Below are positions 17,061 through 29,462 of a stretch of 34,003 bases of DNA, one piece after another. The DNA is taken from positions 1-34,003 of the forward strand of contig JAUCBJ010006936.1 in assembly GCA_032718475.1 (NCBI GenBank), in the 5' to 3' direction. The notes below the pieces were generated by a model. It made no database searches and was not told where the DNA came from. It was given only the letters and a program-made list of their open reading frames with translations. How positions within the stretch are numbered: the stretch's first letter is position 1; the number at the start of each line of letters is the position of its first letter. This DNA is from Nemertoderma westbladi (Eukaryota > Xenacoelomorpha > Nemertodermatida > Nemertodermatidae). The translations under genes and the position numbers were made by a program.

Positions 17061-19200
17061 TGCAGCCTGGCCGTCTGACCGTAAGCATATAAAGCCTGTA
17101 AAGCCAGGGGTGGAAAAAACCTAAAGGTTTTTTAGGTTTTTTAAAGTAAGTTTTTTAAAGCAAAGTAGCCCTATTTTAAGTAATTAATTTATCACGGACA
17201 GACGGCCTGACACCTGACGCTGATTGGCTGACGGCTAAAAATTACCTACAGTACGGTACCTAACTCACTAACTGTCTAACTGTGGTAGAGGTATGTACTG
17301 TCAGACTGTAGGTAGCCTACCGTACGCAGGTGGCAGGTACGTGTACCAGTACTGTAGTACAGTATGCTGGCATGACAGCAGTAAATGGCTGCAGTCTGGC
17401 AGTTGTACAGTGTACAATCATAGCATTTACAATTTTTTACAGTACAGCAGTAGGGCCTATCCATATCCATCTGTAATAGGCAGATAGGCCTACTGGCTGA
17501 CTGGTTTTTTATTTAAATTAATTAATTATAGAGGTGCAATTATTACCGGTAGTCAGGTAGTAGTTCAGTAGGCCTAGCACCTAGTCAGGTAGTAGGATTT
17601 ATGCTGGTATGGCAATGGCGCTGTATTGACGTACTACTGTACTATGTACGTACAGCTGATGTGGATGTACTGTTGTACGTACGTACAGCTGTATAGTGTA
17701 TATGGACCAAGGCAATCCCATCATAAGTCATACAGTCATATGGACGTTCACTCAACACTGCACACTTGGTTCAGCTGTACTTTGTCTCTTGCATGTTGTT
17801 GCACCAGACCAGAACCTATTTCCAGTACACCTATTTGAAATTTCATTTGGTTATGCAATACTGTAATACGCCCAGAATACGCCGCGCTTTGTGGCCTATG
17901 CAAGCCCAGTCGATGATATATCATATATATTCAAGGGGAATACTCTGATTGATAGTTTGGCGGCACCAAGCAGCCAAGGCAACCTTGGGCTGCACCAAGT
18001 CAGAAAGTGGAGTTCCTCATGGAAGTCTGGCAGCTGTGCTTTGCTTTCTTTGCTACTTGAATGACTTACCATTTCTTGTGATGTTGGTTCACGGTCTTTG
18101 ACATAAGTGACCATTATTACCGTAATGTGTGTGTGTGTGTGTGTCCAGAGCGATATCTCAGTTATCTCAGTTATTTGTTAATCAATCGAAACAAAATTTG
18201 CACAAAAGTTAGATATAGGGATGGCGAAGGCTCATACAAAAAATTGGGTGTCGAGATGGTATTTGTGCGATGTGAGCGCTATATTTGCATGTTTTCGCAT
18301 GGTTTAGGAAAAAGCTATCTTGTCATAGGGAACGCAATGAATGATTCTGATATTTGGCATGGAGGTACCTGAATTATTTCTAAATCGATTAACGGAGGCC
18401 GATTTTTAAATTTGGACCTACATTATGACCTAATTGAAGATTTAATTAAGGTAATTAATTAGCATTAGCAATTACCAATACTGCAGTACCGGTACTGCAG
18501 TCCTGTAGGCCCTAGACTGCTAGTACTGTCTGATTGTCTGCCTGTAGGCCTATCTGCCTATCTTCATACTGCTGTACTGTCATAGGTCAGTGCAGCAGTA
18601 GGTCCTAGCCTAGCCCTAGCAGTAGATAGCTAACTTGTACCAGTGTCCAGTATGCCGAAGAACTGTGTTTTGTTAATGGTTAGCAATCTTAGCTTACTAT
18701 GCACTCAGTCTGCCGGAACGGGTTACGGTTTAATCCTGCATTTGTCAATTACGACAATACCGGTACGACTTTGAGTACCGCTGTACCGGTACGCGGTAGC
18801 CTACCGTTACCGGTTGACCGGTAGGTGTAGGCGGTAGACCTACGGTGCGATGGTAGCCAGCCGGTAGGTGGTAGGCTTACCTTACCGGTATAAATGTTGG
18901 CGGATGGCGGGATGACGTCGTGTGGCGCGTAATTACTTACCGGTTGCCGGTAGACGCCTACTGCCTACCCAACTCGTTACTGGTGGTCGTTGTCGTGGTG
19001 GGATGAGCATGAGGTCGCCTACGATGGGAACAAGTGAAAAGGAAACATAGGCCTACCCGGACGAAAACGTACCGGTCAGCCGCCAGCCGGTACCCGAATA
19101 CTGGGTACGTTTCGACAATGATGTATCGGTTATTATTATTGTACTGATTAAGTCAGTAAGTAGGAGGACCGTGAACCCTCCAGGCTTGCCAGCTTGTTCT
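17061..19200. other. non-coding DNA dense in self-complementary words (TAGGCCTA, ACCGGT, GTAC)
   Basis: No exon is recognised in about 2 kb. The stretch is crowded with palindromic words: GTAGGCCTA-type words around 17450-17575 and 18500-18560, GTACGTACAGCTG repeated at about 17650 and 17680, and TACCGGTAC-type words at least a dozen times between 18480 and 19100. A (GT)9 tract is at 18127-18144. The words are scattered and do not form a regular tandem array. Confidence 0.55.
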
Positions 19201-19380
19201 TAAGATACTTTACAGTCAGGGTGCATAAAGAGCGAACTGCGGCCGGCTGCGGATGAAATTTTAGCTCTGTTGCAACCCCAACTGCCTAATACTGTAATAG
19301 GAATAAATAATTAAGTAAAATAATTAAATAAATAACAAAGACTGCTATATTCTACCTCTTGTCTTTATAATTTTATTTTA
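19201..19380. other. intergenic, possible single hAT-like end
   Basis: CAGGGTGCATAAAGAGCGAA followed by CTGCGGCCGGCTGCGG at about 19217 looks like the CAGGG end of hAT elements. I could not find the inverted partner, so no element is called. Confidence 0.25.
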
Positions 19381-21788
19381 TTGTTTCGTCCGTTCATCCT
19401 GGTGCCACAAGATAATTGGATTTATTATAAATGCTAATGACCTCGATAGCTGGATGGATAGGGTGAGAAAGAAGCGAGTGAAAGAGAAGGAGCCAATCAG
19501 GGCTGAACCGTAAGTCGGCCATCCGTCGCGAGATTATGGTGGGACTTTCACGAACTTTCATGGAAGAAACGATTATGTCCATGTAAACCTGCATGGGTTG
19601 AGTCAACCTTTAGATGGTTATCTTAGCGTTTTAAGACATAATTTATAGTGAGACTCAGAAGCGAAATTATCCCATTTTGCCAAAATAATATTTTTGTAAA
19701 AATGTAGTGTCCAAAATTTGTATCCTTACTTGTTAAATACAGTACCTACATTACTACATTATGGATTAGTGCGGTGTTTTGGTTTGCGCTTATAAATTTG
19801 TAGTACTTAGTGATTTAAGTACTAGTGATGTGGACCATTTTTGTAAAGTGATCCCATTGTACATTTTTTCGATGTTTGGAAAAATATGAGTCAGGATTAC
19901 ATGTGAACGGGAATATGACAGTAAATAGTCTGTCACTGTAAAAATAATATTAACAGTTTCCTTTGTTTTTTTTATACAAGGTGTAATAAGTAAGTTTATA
20001 AATTGTTTTATTCTTAAAGGGTTACTATTTCGCCTGAATATACTTGAAAATCGGGAGAAAAAGGATTATTTTTTCCCAAGGAAAAAAAAATGAGTCGGAT
20101 TGCACTGTTTTTTTCTTTTCTTCCCGGCAAAAACACCACCATCTGACGTTACTTGGGCAACCAATGTAAGAGGGACATTTAAAATGAAATCCTTTGCCCA
20201 CCCCCCAACACAGAAACAGTCTCTACGGTGTATGGAGCAGTAGCATACTACTGTACTACCCCACCCTACCGAATTGCGCCAACACCCCCGGGTCTGAGTC
20301 CGCACCGCGTAAGCCCACCGGATCGATGAGTCGGTGACTGCAGCATCCCGCACCGGTCGCCTAGCAGCCGAACGGTACCCGCGCAAACAGTTAGTAGTTA
20401 CGTTAGTATGTAAATAGTTATTATTACGTTTACCAAATAGAATTGCTTACTATATGTGAAGTACTTCACGCACAATAATTTATACAATCTTCGTCCAACG
20501 ATTGATTATTTTTTAGTTAGTATGAATCCGTGTATATAATTCTAATTAAACATCCAATGATTCACAATCTGGTATCCTGGTATGGTATATAATGCATAAT
20601 GTGAGGATACGATATATATACAGCACGAAGAAATATATATATTTTTTCGCGAAACAATATAATTGTTTTTATATTTATAGACCTATTCCATTTTCAGTTA
20701 TAATAATACAAATAATACACTTATACTTATCACTTCTTTTGTACTACAAAACATGTATGTAACAGAGTGGGTGGTGGTGGGTTATGGCTTTTATGGGCTA
20801 TACCGGGGGTATTATTGGATACCGGTATTGCTGGAGTTACGAAAATTGTAACAATTTCGTAGCGATTAGACTACTTTATGCATTTGCATAGAGGTTGCGA
20901 TATGGACCGCCACATGCGGTTCCACAGTCGCAACAACATCGAAGCGACAACGCATGTACGACACGCTCATTACTTAGTATATTTTGCGTCTGCGAGTCGC
21001 TAAAGTTCTGTTTGCTGGGCAGTGGAACTAACAAGTTTCAAATCTAGTAATTCCCACTCACGGTGCAAAAGTTAACATAGTGCTAATTATATGAAAAGCC
21101 ATACTCAATATAGTTTGTGAGGTGTTTGCGAAACGGCAATAACAACCGTTGCTACAGTACTTTTATGTATTTCCATATCATACCAATTACCTCAATACCA
21201 ATTTATCTCAAGATGTTCCAAGAGGTTTCCACTGGCCTAGAATCTCCAAGAAGTGAAAATTTCCCCAAAGAGAGATCAATAACCCTCGTGAGTGACCAAC
21301 AGAGTTTTGCCTTCAATTCAAATCAGGAATGCCGAACTTTTCAGAAAATGATTCCTTCTTCTTGATTGGGCATTGTGATTAAATTAATACGCAACATTTT
21401 TTACCGCACATTACTGCTATAAAAATATCGTTCCATATTGTTTATGTGTTATCAGCAGTAGATAAGGGACTCCACTGTACCAGTCGGCTATGAACACATG
21501 ACCTCAGTAAGTAGTAACTTAGACAACACAAGTAAAGGAAGCCTAATAGACCACGACAGGAGGGCGCCCGTAGTTGTCATACTGCAGTTGTGTTTACGGT
21601 GTTGAGTTCTTGGAAAATTTATTTCATCATTTGGTTATTTATAATAAAGTGTTCAATTTATGGTAATTCCCAAGTACACAAAGCAACTACAGTAAATGTA
21701 GTTAATCTTAATATAGTAAGTGGCTGCATTTGATTCGAATATACCCACCTCAATGTTGAACAGCTGGTGACATGCCTGATCCACATAC
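19381..21788. other. intergenic region with no confident gene
   Basis: Short open stretches on both strands (for example 19394-19606 -, 20066-20386 -, 21117-21365 +) lack recognisable domains and splice signals. A C-rich patch at 20190-20390 with CpG (CGCACCGCGTAAGCCCACCG) could be a promoter or first exon of an unseen gene, but nothing supports this further. Confidence 0.4.
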
Positions 21789-21922
21789 CATACGGGACAC
21801 GCCGTACGGGACACACCGAACGGGACACACCATACAGGACATGCCATGCTGGACAAGCTGTACGGGATTATCCTTGCGGCGACATGCTGTGCGGGACAAG
21901 CCGTATGGGACATGCTATGCGG
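21789..21922. repeat. 14-bp minisatellite (CATACGGGACACGC type)
   Basis: Successive 14-bp units CATACGGGACACGC, CGTACGGGACACAC, CGAACGGGACACAC, CATACAGGACATGC and CATGCTGGACAAGC are followed, after a disturbed unit, by TGTGCGGGACAAGC and CGTATGGGACATGC. About nine units. It produces the short periodic peptides (ACPVW type) seen on the minus strand, which are not genes. Confidence 0.9.
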
Positions 21923-22970
21923 CGCGTCAAGACTTAGAGGAAAGTATAGTACGCCTAAATTTCTTAGCTTTCTTATAAAATATTCATTACAGTACTTTGC
22001 AGTTAATTTTTTTCATTATACTGTTAATTCAATACGGCCGCCGAATTATTTGTGCTAATTACTTTACTACAGACTTACCTCTACTATACTAAATTTACTA
22101 TTTGATTCGTTCATTTTGCATTTACTATTGTATATAGCATACATTTGGTTTTTATATTCCCTAACATTGTTTTCATCTATTTAGAATTAATGTCTCCATT
22201 TTATGGACGATTTTACAGCATACAGTTAATTGCTGTAATGTCTCCCAGGAGATTTTAATTCAGAGCAACGAATTAAAGTCTCCCTTAATATAGAGAGATC
22301 CTTTATTCAAAGTATGAATTAAGCCTCGTATACTGTAGTATATTATTATATTATTATATTACATTATCAATTACAGGCTCTGGCTAGATAATCCTTATAC
22401 TCTAATGTAGAATGAGTAAGGAAATTCATTCGGAAAATCAACGCAAATAGATTACCAGTGAATATATATCGAGTTGGGATTTTTGTCCATCCATGTTTCG
22501 AACAAAGTGGCCTGGTGTTTGGTCTGAAGACACTTCATCAATAGATAGACTCAACCTATCCCCCTCGCTATCGAACAAGGGTGGCACTACTGGTCCACTG
22601 GAATAAAGGTGTTAGACACCAAACATAACACAGATACAAACATAGAATGTATTTGAGAAACTTTTCAATCCTTTCTGTGTACTTAGATCCTCAACTTAGC
22701 ATAGGTACAGTAGAACGTTGTGTAGGTTGGAATTGTTGTAGATCTTGAAAATTAAGGGCCAATGTTTGTAAACAAGGTTTCTATTGTCCAACAGTGTAGT
22801 AAATATCTCCCACTCTCCAAAGCATTATAACCCCCGAAATGGGACAATATATTCCCATTAACAACAGACGTCTTTGTAACAAACATAGATCAGTAATAAT
22901 TATCAATGTGTACAAAATGTTAGTCCTGACTAGTGCCCGTTTCCGTGCTGCCTTTTTATCTGAGGTATTC
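21923..22970. other. intergenic AT-rich sequence, no feature
   Basis: I find no coding region, RNA gene or clear repeat in this stretch beyond short AT-rich simple sequence near 22330-22365. Confidence 0.45.
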
Positions 22971-23255
22971 TGAGCTTTCTTTTGAGCTGTTTTTATAGTT
23001 TTTTTAAGCTTTTTTTTTCTAGCTTTATTTAGCTTTTTTTCAAGCTTTTTTTGAGCGTTCTTTCAAGCTTGTTATGCCTTTTCTATCGTTTAGTTGAAAT
23101 GAAGATAAAATATGAATTTTCTAGAATTTCATAATTATGATAATCGACCTAGCTTTTTTTGAGCTGTTTTTCAAGCTTTTTTGAGCTTTTTTTCGAGCTT
23201 TTTATTGAGCTTTTTTTCAAGCTTTATTGTAAGCTTTTTTTGGAGCTTTATTCTA
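22971..23255. repeat. GAGCTTTTTT short tandem repeat
   Basis: More than fifteen irregular 10-14 bp units of the type (A/G)AGCTTTTTTT occur in two blocks (22971-23075 and 23150-23255) separated by about 75 bases of ordinary AT-rich DNA. Confidence 0.85.
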
Positions 23256-23499
23256 TATTTTAGGTTTTAACATTCCAAAATTCCCAGATTCATCTTGAAG
23301 CAATGAATTTCTAGAAATTGTTTTATCTAAAAAAAAACTTGAATTAAAGCTGAAAAAAGCAGCGCGGAAACGGGCCTTTATAGGCTTTGGTTGAAGGGTC
23401 CAGTTTGCCTACCGGTGATCGTAAGTTCTTTGTAACTCTGAGATACTTTATTCTAGAATAGCAAAACTGCACAAGTTTACACCTGGGATTTAAGGTCGC

Positions 23500-23740
23500 A
23501 CATAGGATATACACTACAGCATGTTTGCATCTAGAATCTAATTTAGGATCTAGGATCTTAGTTCGCACCTAGAATCTCAGTTTACATCTAGGTTCAAAAT
23601 TTGAGTCAAGGATCTAAGATTCTCATCTATGCTCATCTCGGATCTATGCCTCAGACTTAGTTCTACGTTGGTGACTATGATATTTGTTTGCATAAAAGGA
23701 TCTAAGTTCCCGTGCCAGTTAAGGATCTAAGATCGCTCGA
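23500..23740. repeat. degenerate GGATCTAAG-type repeat
   Basis: GATCTAAG, GATCTAGGATCT, CACCTAGAATCT, CATCTAGAATCT and similar 8-12 bp words recur about a dozen times with irregular spacing. It looks like an old, diverged simple satellite. Confidence 0.6.
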
Positions 23741-25196
23741 AGTGCAGTACTTTGCGCGTATGTATGCCAGTCTATCTTTAGGTTGTTTCGTAATTGACTT
23801 TGATTTTCGCGAGATTATCCGCATCTTCAAGGCCAGCGTCGTCCTTTAAGAGGCCTCTCAAAACAGTCGTGGGCTGTCCGCAATGCTATTTCTTTCCATG
23901 ATGCCCAAGTGCAAGATTGTGCACAATGCTAGAACTCACGGCCATAATTAATTAAACATTAACTTTCTACTGTAGAATATATTTTTAATAGAAAGATAAC
24001 AAACCAATTAAGATGCGATTTCATGGTGACTGTAAAGTGGTTTGTTTTTCTATCAGGTTATATTGGAGGTGTATAATATTAGCAGTTTATGGGAAGCTGT
24101 TTGTCTCAGATAAGGTAATAATAAAAAGGGGCGTGTTATATAGGACACTACCCTCTTATTATCAATGGGAGAAGAAGATAACATAACGCAACGTAACCCG
24201 TATCCTACAGTGCGAGCACAATAATATATGGATGTTTAAACACCGCTTAACAGCGGGCCACAATCACACCGTATTATTAGTTTATCATATAAGTTACACG
24301 CCACGCCCTTACGAAATGGACAGAGCGCACTATGTGTTACTCATGTAGTAGTTCCTACTGCGCTGTTTTGATGAACAAGATAAAAGAAGCTTTCCAAGGT
24401 TGGCTTTAGTGTGATTTTTCTCTGAAACATTAACAATGGATTATATACTTGTAAGAAAATTTTTACAGGCACGTTGCCATGACAGCCCCAATGGGCGTTA
24501 CCTTGCTGTCATACTGTTTGCTGATTCACGGCTTCCGAGGTGGGGTGCCTTTCCTGTCCTTCTAACAACCCCCTACCACCCTTCAGCTTTCTTAATTCAT
24601 TCGCAAACAAATTCAAACACCGTACATGGCAAACACACCGGTAACTGGCGCGTTAACCACATAAAATTAAGAACCTTTTATTTTATTATTTACTTACACG
24701 TATTATATTTACTTCATAAAGTTTTATTTAATGACAGTAAGCTGAACTCTAATAAACTTATTTTGCAAAGATTTTCTGTTTATTTTTGGAATAAGAAATA
24801 TCTTAACAATTCTGTAAAATAAATTCTGAATATTAATTTCTCCATTGAGTGGTAAGTATCTCTTTATTTGAATACAGTAGGAATCCATTTTGTAATAAAA
24901 ATACTAACGCATTCTACTCAACAAAAAACCATGTAATTAAATTTGATAATATAGTTTTAACACACCGTCAAATAAAATTACCTTTTATTATACAACAAAA
25001 ATTGAAACTTTTTAATTTAGTTTAGGTTTATCATTAATTAGGTAGCTCATAAATAATTATATATATTTACTTTTCTGCACCCCAAGTAGGCCCTACTATA
25101 ATGATGCGAAAGGATAACAATCATAGTTAGACACGTTTTTATAAATATATACTATGGTGGTGTTAATTAAGCCATTAAATATTTGTTATAGTACAT
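23741..25196. other. intergenic, no confident gene
   Basis: A 128-codon open stretch on + (24436-24822) has a local GC-richer part (24465-24600) preceded by TTTTTACAG. Its first third is not recognisable and its last two thirds are AT-driven low-complexity residues, so I do not call it a gene. Nothing else stands out. Confidence 0.4.
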
Positions 25197-25360
25197 TATG
25201 ATAATGCTCTCCATAGCGAAAAAAATCAACCACATCTGTTGGGGCTCGAACCCGGTACCTAGGTTTCAAACTTCTGGTTATCATCAGCCGGGTGTGTGTC
25301 CTAAGACCACGGACTACTAGGGCGGTAGAAGATTTATTCGCTATGGAGTGGGCTATCATA
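25197..25360 (-). repeat. tRNA-like element enclosed in inverted arms
   Basis: On the minus strand the core reads CCTAGTAGTCCGTGGTCTTA (A-box-like) through CCGGGTTCGAGCCCCAAC (B box), separated by about 45 bases. It is bracketed by arms of about 30 bp, TATGATAATGCTCTCCATAG (from 25197) and GCTATGGAGTGGGCTATCAT (to about 25359), which are inverted copies of each other. The core resembles the fragment at 45-135. Confidence 0.72.
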
Positions 25361-25638
25361 TTTAGGCCTTTTACAGTCACTCATAGGAAAGTACAACGTC
25401 ATTCCCATGCTCTGCCAGAATGGCAACCACGCCTCAAAGAATAACGATCGGTTTATACCTCCTCACCATCACCATCTAATATTTTTCACTCAAGAACTAT
25501 GGCGATTGCCAGGATAAATGCGATCGAGGATGAGGAATGAACTTTAAATATCCTGGTTGAGAGAACATTGTCATGATTTCATGAATTAGACGTTTATGGA
25601 GTTTATTAGCAACAATGTGGTTTAACCCTATTAAACCC

Positions 25639-25656
25639 GGGGGGGGGGGGGGGGGG
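25639..25656 (+). repeat. poly-G tract (18 G)
   Basis: Uninterrupted G run after TTAAACCC and before TCAATATGAACC. Confidence 0.9.
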
Positions 25657-25859
25657 TCAATATGAACCCCCGTGTTTTTTTTGTTATAACTCTGAAACAA
25701 ACCCAGATGGGAATCTGAAATTTTATTACATTTCCTAAAAATCTGTTGTGTTCCTAATAGTGAAAACGGTTTTTGAAAAAAATATTGGGAAGTTTTCGAG
25801 TTATAGCACCATATTTTAACCCTACATTTTTTGAGAGGTTTTTTTTAAAATATTAAACT

Positions 25860-26630
25860 GTTTTTGATTTACACCGGTTTTTTGGTGTTGGCAATTTGGT
25901 GCAATTCATATAAAATAAGCAAAAAATTTCATACTTTTTTTGGCGGGTCTGGTGCAAATTTTGGTGCCAGCACCAAATGTTGAAATTTGTCAATTTTGGT
26001 AAATTGCTTGTTTGAGCCAGTGTACAGTATAAACGCAATAGGGGATTTTTGGGGTTCTGGTTTTGATGGAATATAATATGTATATTAGTTGCATCAGGCA
26101 TATCAAACTTGTATTTTGTATGTATTGATTGATTGTGACAACTTTCTCGCGTTTTAGATGTTTATGGCGTTTCTGAATTCACTGGAATAAATAATTATCT
26201 AACTAGACATCTCAAACTTGTATTTTTCGGAAGTGGGAGCAAAATTTATTGATAGCACTAAATTTTGAAACCCATCAAATATATCAATTGATTGTGTCAC
26301 CTTTCTTGCGTTATACAGGTTTATGAGGGTTCTGAATTCAATGGAATAAGTAAAAATCGCATAAGAGTTTTCAAACTTGTATTTTTCGCCGGTGGGTGAA
26401 AAGTTTTGTGCCAGCACCAAATTTTTGAAAATAGGCAAATTGATCAATAGATAGTATCATCTTTGTTTCTTGATTTATACGGGTTTATGAGGGTCCTGAA
26501 TCCGATGGAATCAATAAAAACAGCACTGGACATCGCAAACTTGTACTTTTTGGTGATGGGTACCAAATTTGTTGCTAGAACCAAAATTTGCCAAATTACT
26601 CCGAAAAATACGAGTAGCAATGATCTGGAA
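25860..26630. repeat. diverged tandem repeat, unit about 160 bp, four copies
   Basis: The ordered landmarks CAAACTTGTA(T/C)TTTT, then (G/C)CCAGCACCAAATTTTGAA, TTTATG(A/G)GGGTTCTGAATTC and GATGGAATAA recur. The CAAACTTGTA anchors are at 26104, 26213, 26372 and 26536, giving intervals of 109, 159 and 164. The flanking copy at 25900-26060 shares GTGCCAGCACCAAATGTTG and GATGGAATA. Confidence 0.78.
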
Positions 26631-28410
26631 AATTATAAATGTGTTCCATTAGAATCAGCGCCCCAGAAATCGGAATATGTGAAAAAAAACAAAATGTTTT
26701 GTGTTCAAACTAAAGAGTGGTTACTTGTTTTTTTTATTTTTTGTGGAAAATTATAACTTTCAAATTTTTTGAAAATTGTTCACTACTTGAAATTTTGCCA
26801 ATAAACGTCCCCAGTAAATTTATTTAGAAATTTTCTTCAGACGAGTAAAATCTACGTACAAACAAAAAATCATAAAACTTGAGATTTTAGATGGGGGGGG
26901 GGGGGGGGGGGGGGGTTGATTCATTATAACCCCCTCCCCTGTATTTATACAACATTTTATAGCCCTGTACTTTTTGAATTGCCCAGGTGTAGAGGTCTGA
27001 TCAGAAAATCATTGCTGGAGTCACCGTCGTGGTATGGTGGGTTTTAGTGCCGGTTTTTCTGGCGGCAACATGCCAACCCACCGATTTGAATGTTAGACCA
27101 GTTTCACAGTTTGTTGTCATAATTGAAAGACTCTTCCTTCCAGTATATGTGAAATATGATACACAATATACCAGAGGCTAAAATGTAAATATATCTTAAT
27201 GTTAAGGTGCTTTATGTACAGGTTGTGTTTTTCATTGCTAGATGAAAAAAATGGTCTTAAATTATATCAAATTTTGAATTCACCAAATCTGAATTACATC
27301 ACTGATATATTTCATCTCAAATCTTAATTACATCTCTTGTCTATTACTGTTGAATAGATTACGAACAATTATTGTTATATTTACAAACTAACCAAAGCAA
27401 TAAACCTTTATTTCATATGAGAACAATTTGCACTATAGATCACTTTTTCAATTGCGATTGACGTGAGCTACAATGACTATTTGTCAGACGAGTGATGTAA
27501 GGTCATTGATAAGCAAGCATATGGAATCTGATTAGTGAAAAGGTGAAAACAATCTTCTGGCAATACTCCACGAGGCTGTATAATTAAATTTGAGAATATT
27601 TCCCCATCAAAGCCTTTCCTTACTTTGCTATTTAGAAACGATTTAATTAGATTGTAGAGTCTCCTTACAGTAGGTCCTGTTTTTGTACCAGTGCATAATA
27701 TAATATTGTTTATGTTTGAGTGAATATCGTTTATCCCGCCCGTATGTATATTATTAAATTCATTAATACACATTGTGTACAAACATACTGTGTACCAGCA
27801 ATACTGTATATCTGCTATCTACGTGACACTGTTGATGACGTGATTTAGCATTGAATCAGTTTTATTATAAATATATTGACAGTAGTGTTTTTATGTATTT
27901 TCAAGGTGCATATACATATTAATTAGTATGCAGACATAGATTTTTAGCTGAATGAAGTAAATTAATAAATAGTATTATTATGTTTTTATTACTTTTTGGG
28001 CCGTCTCTCTCTGCTAGAATGTTATTTTATTTGTATACCCTACTCTACTTTCCTGATTGATGTTGTACTGAGTGGCATGGCAAACGGAAAGGAAGAAGCG
28101 ATTATTGGTGATTTGCTTTTATTGTCTCAAAAAATTGGAACAATTGAGGAATAATTATTTCATTGATCTAATTGAATGCTGTGTAATTGGTCTTCACTTC
28201 TCTCAGTAGTACTTTCTGGATACACAGAGTGAATAAATAAGATCAAAAGAAAATTCACTGCTAGACGCTCATTGTTATGCAGGATGTTGTGAAAGCCGGC
28301 CTACTCGGTATATCATATGATGAATGGACTTAATGTATGGTATAGAATTACGTGGTGGGTGCTAATGAAGCAAATCCCATCTGGTCTCGACGCCATAGCA
28401 ATTTAACTAC
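26631..28410. other. intergenic, no confident gene; includes a 23-base poly-G tract
   Basis: A G run occupies 26893-26915. A 101-codon open stretch on - (27477-27782) contains non-repetitive peptide (TVRRLYNLIKSFLNSKVRKG) that could be an eroded coding remnant, but it matches no family I know and has no clear splice context. Confidence 0.4.
26893..26915 (+). repeat. poly-G tract (23 G)
   Basis: Uninterrupted G run in the context TTTTAGAT-G23-TTGATTC. Confidence 0.9.
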
Positions 28411-28434
28411 CTTCAGCCAGTTCTCTGGCTGAAG
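28411..28434. repeat. perfect 10-bp stem hairpin
   Basis: CTTCAGCCAG, loop TTCT, CTGGCTGAAG. The stem is exact. No T-run follows and the context is intergenic, so there is no reason to read it as a terminator. Confidence 0.85.
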
Positions 28435-28457
28435 TTCTAAACCTATTAATTGCACAA

Positions 28458-28483
28458 TGAATGAATGAATGAATGAATGAATT
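28458..28483 (+). repeat. (ATGA)n microsatellite
   Basis: About six copies of ATGA/TGAA lie shortly after the hairpin. Microsatellite tails of this kind often mark 3' ends of L2/CR1-type LINEs or SINEs, but no LINE protein is readable just upstream. Confidence 0.8.
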
Positions 28484-29462
28484 ACCTTTGTTAGTGATCA
28501 ATTAAGGGGAATGAGCATGCTTTTCTAACCATATCTTTAAAAGACGTGAGTCAAAAGGACAGGATACGGTTTCATTAATTATTATTGTAAGCGGGTATTA
28601 GCTGTTATTAGCTTATATATAAATTATACGTAAAGTTTGCGAGTTTAGTGAGTGGGTCATGTCGTAAATATAGTGTAGACTACTCCATTTCTGAGAGAGT
28701 AATCATTTTGAGATTATAGGGTGGAGGGTGGACTGGACATGGACACACCACATCAGCCCCATTTCTCTTAATTTTCCTGGTGAACTCAACAATTGTTACA
28801 CACAGACGAAGAAGATGCTTCGTATGATCTTTTTGCAAATGCGAATAACACCAAATTTCTAACATTTTGAACATTGAGTGATCGATAATATATTTGATTT
28901 GGTATTTCCGTTAATGGATTTGGAGGTCTGTAAATCCGGTGATCTCTAAGTGTTAAATATTGATACATCAAAGGGCAACAAGACAAATCCTGTTGTCTCA
29001 CACTTTGGCCCCCCAAAATTTGTGTGGTTGGTGTACTAGTGATCATACTAAAGATTTTTGTGAGAAGTCAGAGGATTATTGCTGTCTAGGAACTACTGCT
29101 TTACCTAGGAGTTTACTCGCAGAAAATTATTCCCAAAAAGATGAAGTTTTCTTTATCTCTAGTGTATTCCTCTAAGTTTGCAGACACTAAAATCGGCCAT
29201 GATGATGGTATAGTATCTTCCTAAGTCACGTGTTATTAATGCCGTTCCTACAATATTGCTCTCATTTGGTACATTTGTTACACATTGAATGTTGACATTA
29301 TCATATCTGGTAGGCATTGTTATATTTTGACGGCTGAAGCAATTAATATTTCCATTAACGTGGCTTTCACTGCATCCCGACCCCATATGCACACAATACA
29401 ACAGGCAATTGATTCTCATCGATCAAATATATCTTCTCATCTCATTGTCATTGTTCATTGCA
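28484..29462. other. intergenic, no confident gene
   Basis: Several open stretches of 60-86 codons occur on both strands (28680-28874 -, 28786-29046 -, 29159-29419 -, 28960-29175 +). None contains a recognisable domain, and their frames conflict. One may be an eroded transposon fragment. Confidence 0.35.

Noticed and set aside
17104-17160. CAGGGGTGGAAAAAACC as a hAT-like left end
   Set aside because: No matching right end was seen, and the following A/T runs are simple sequence.
19217-19270. hAT element end (CAGGGTGCATAAAG...)
   Set aside because: No inverted partner or target duplication could be found.
21653-21978. Cys/Pro-rich frames over the 14-bp repeat
   Set aside because: The period of the minisatellite produces them. 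No gene signal.
24436-24822. 128-codon open stretch on +
   Set aside because: Unrecognised peptide with an AT-driven C-terminal two thirds. No supporting splice or domain evidence.
27477-27782. 101-codon open stretch on -
   Set aside because: It could be an eroded coding remnant but shows no recognisable family, and the flanks are featureless.
28411-28434. Rho-independent terminator
   Set aside because: The perfect hairpin lacks a T-tract, and the genome is eukaryotic.
28680-29419. Cluster of 64-86-codon frames on the minus strand
   Set aside because: Frames conflict, stops are frequent and no motif of transposases, gag or RT is visible.
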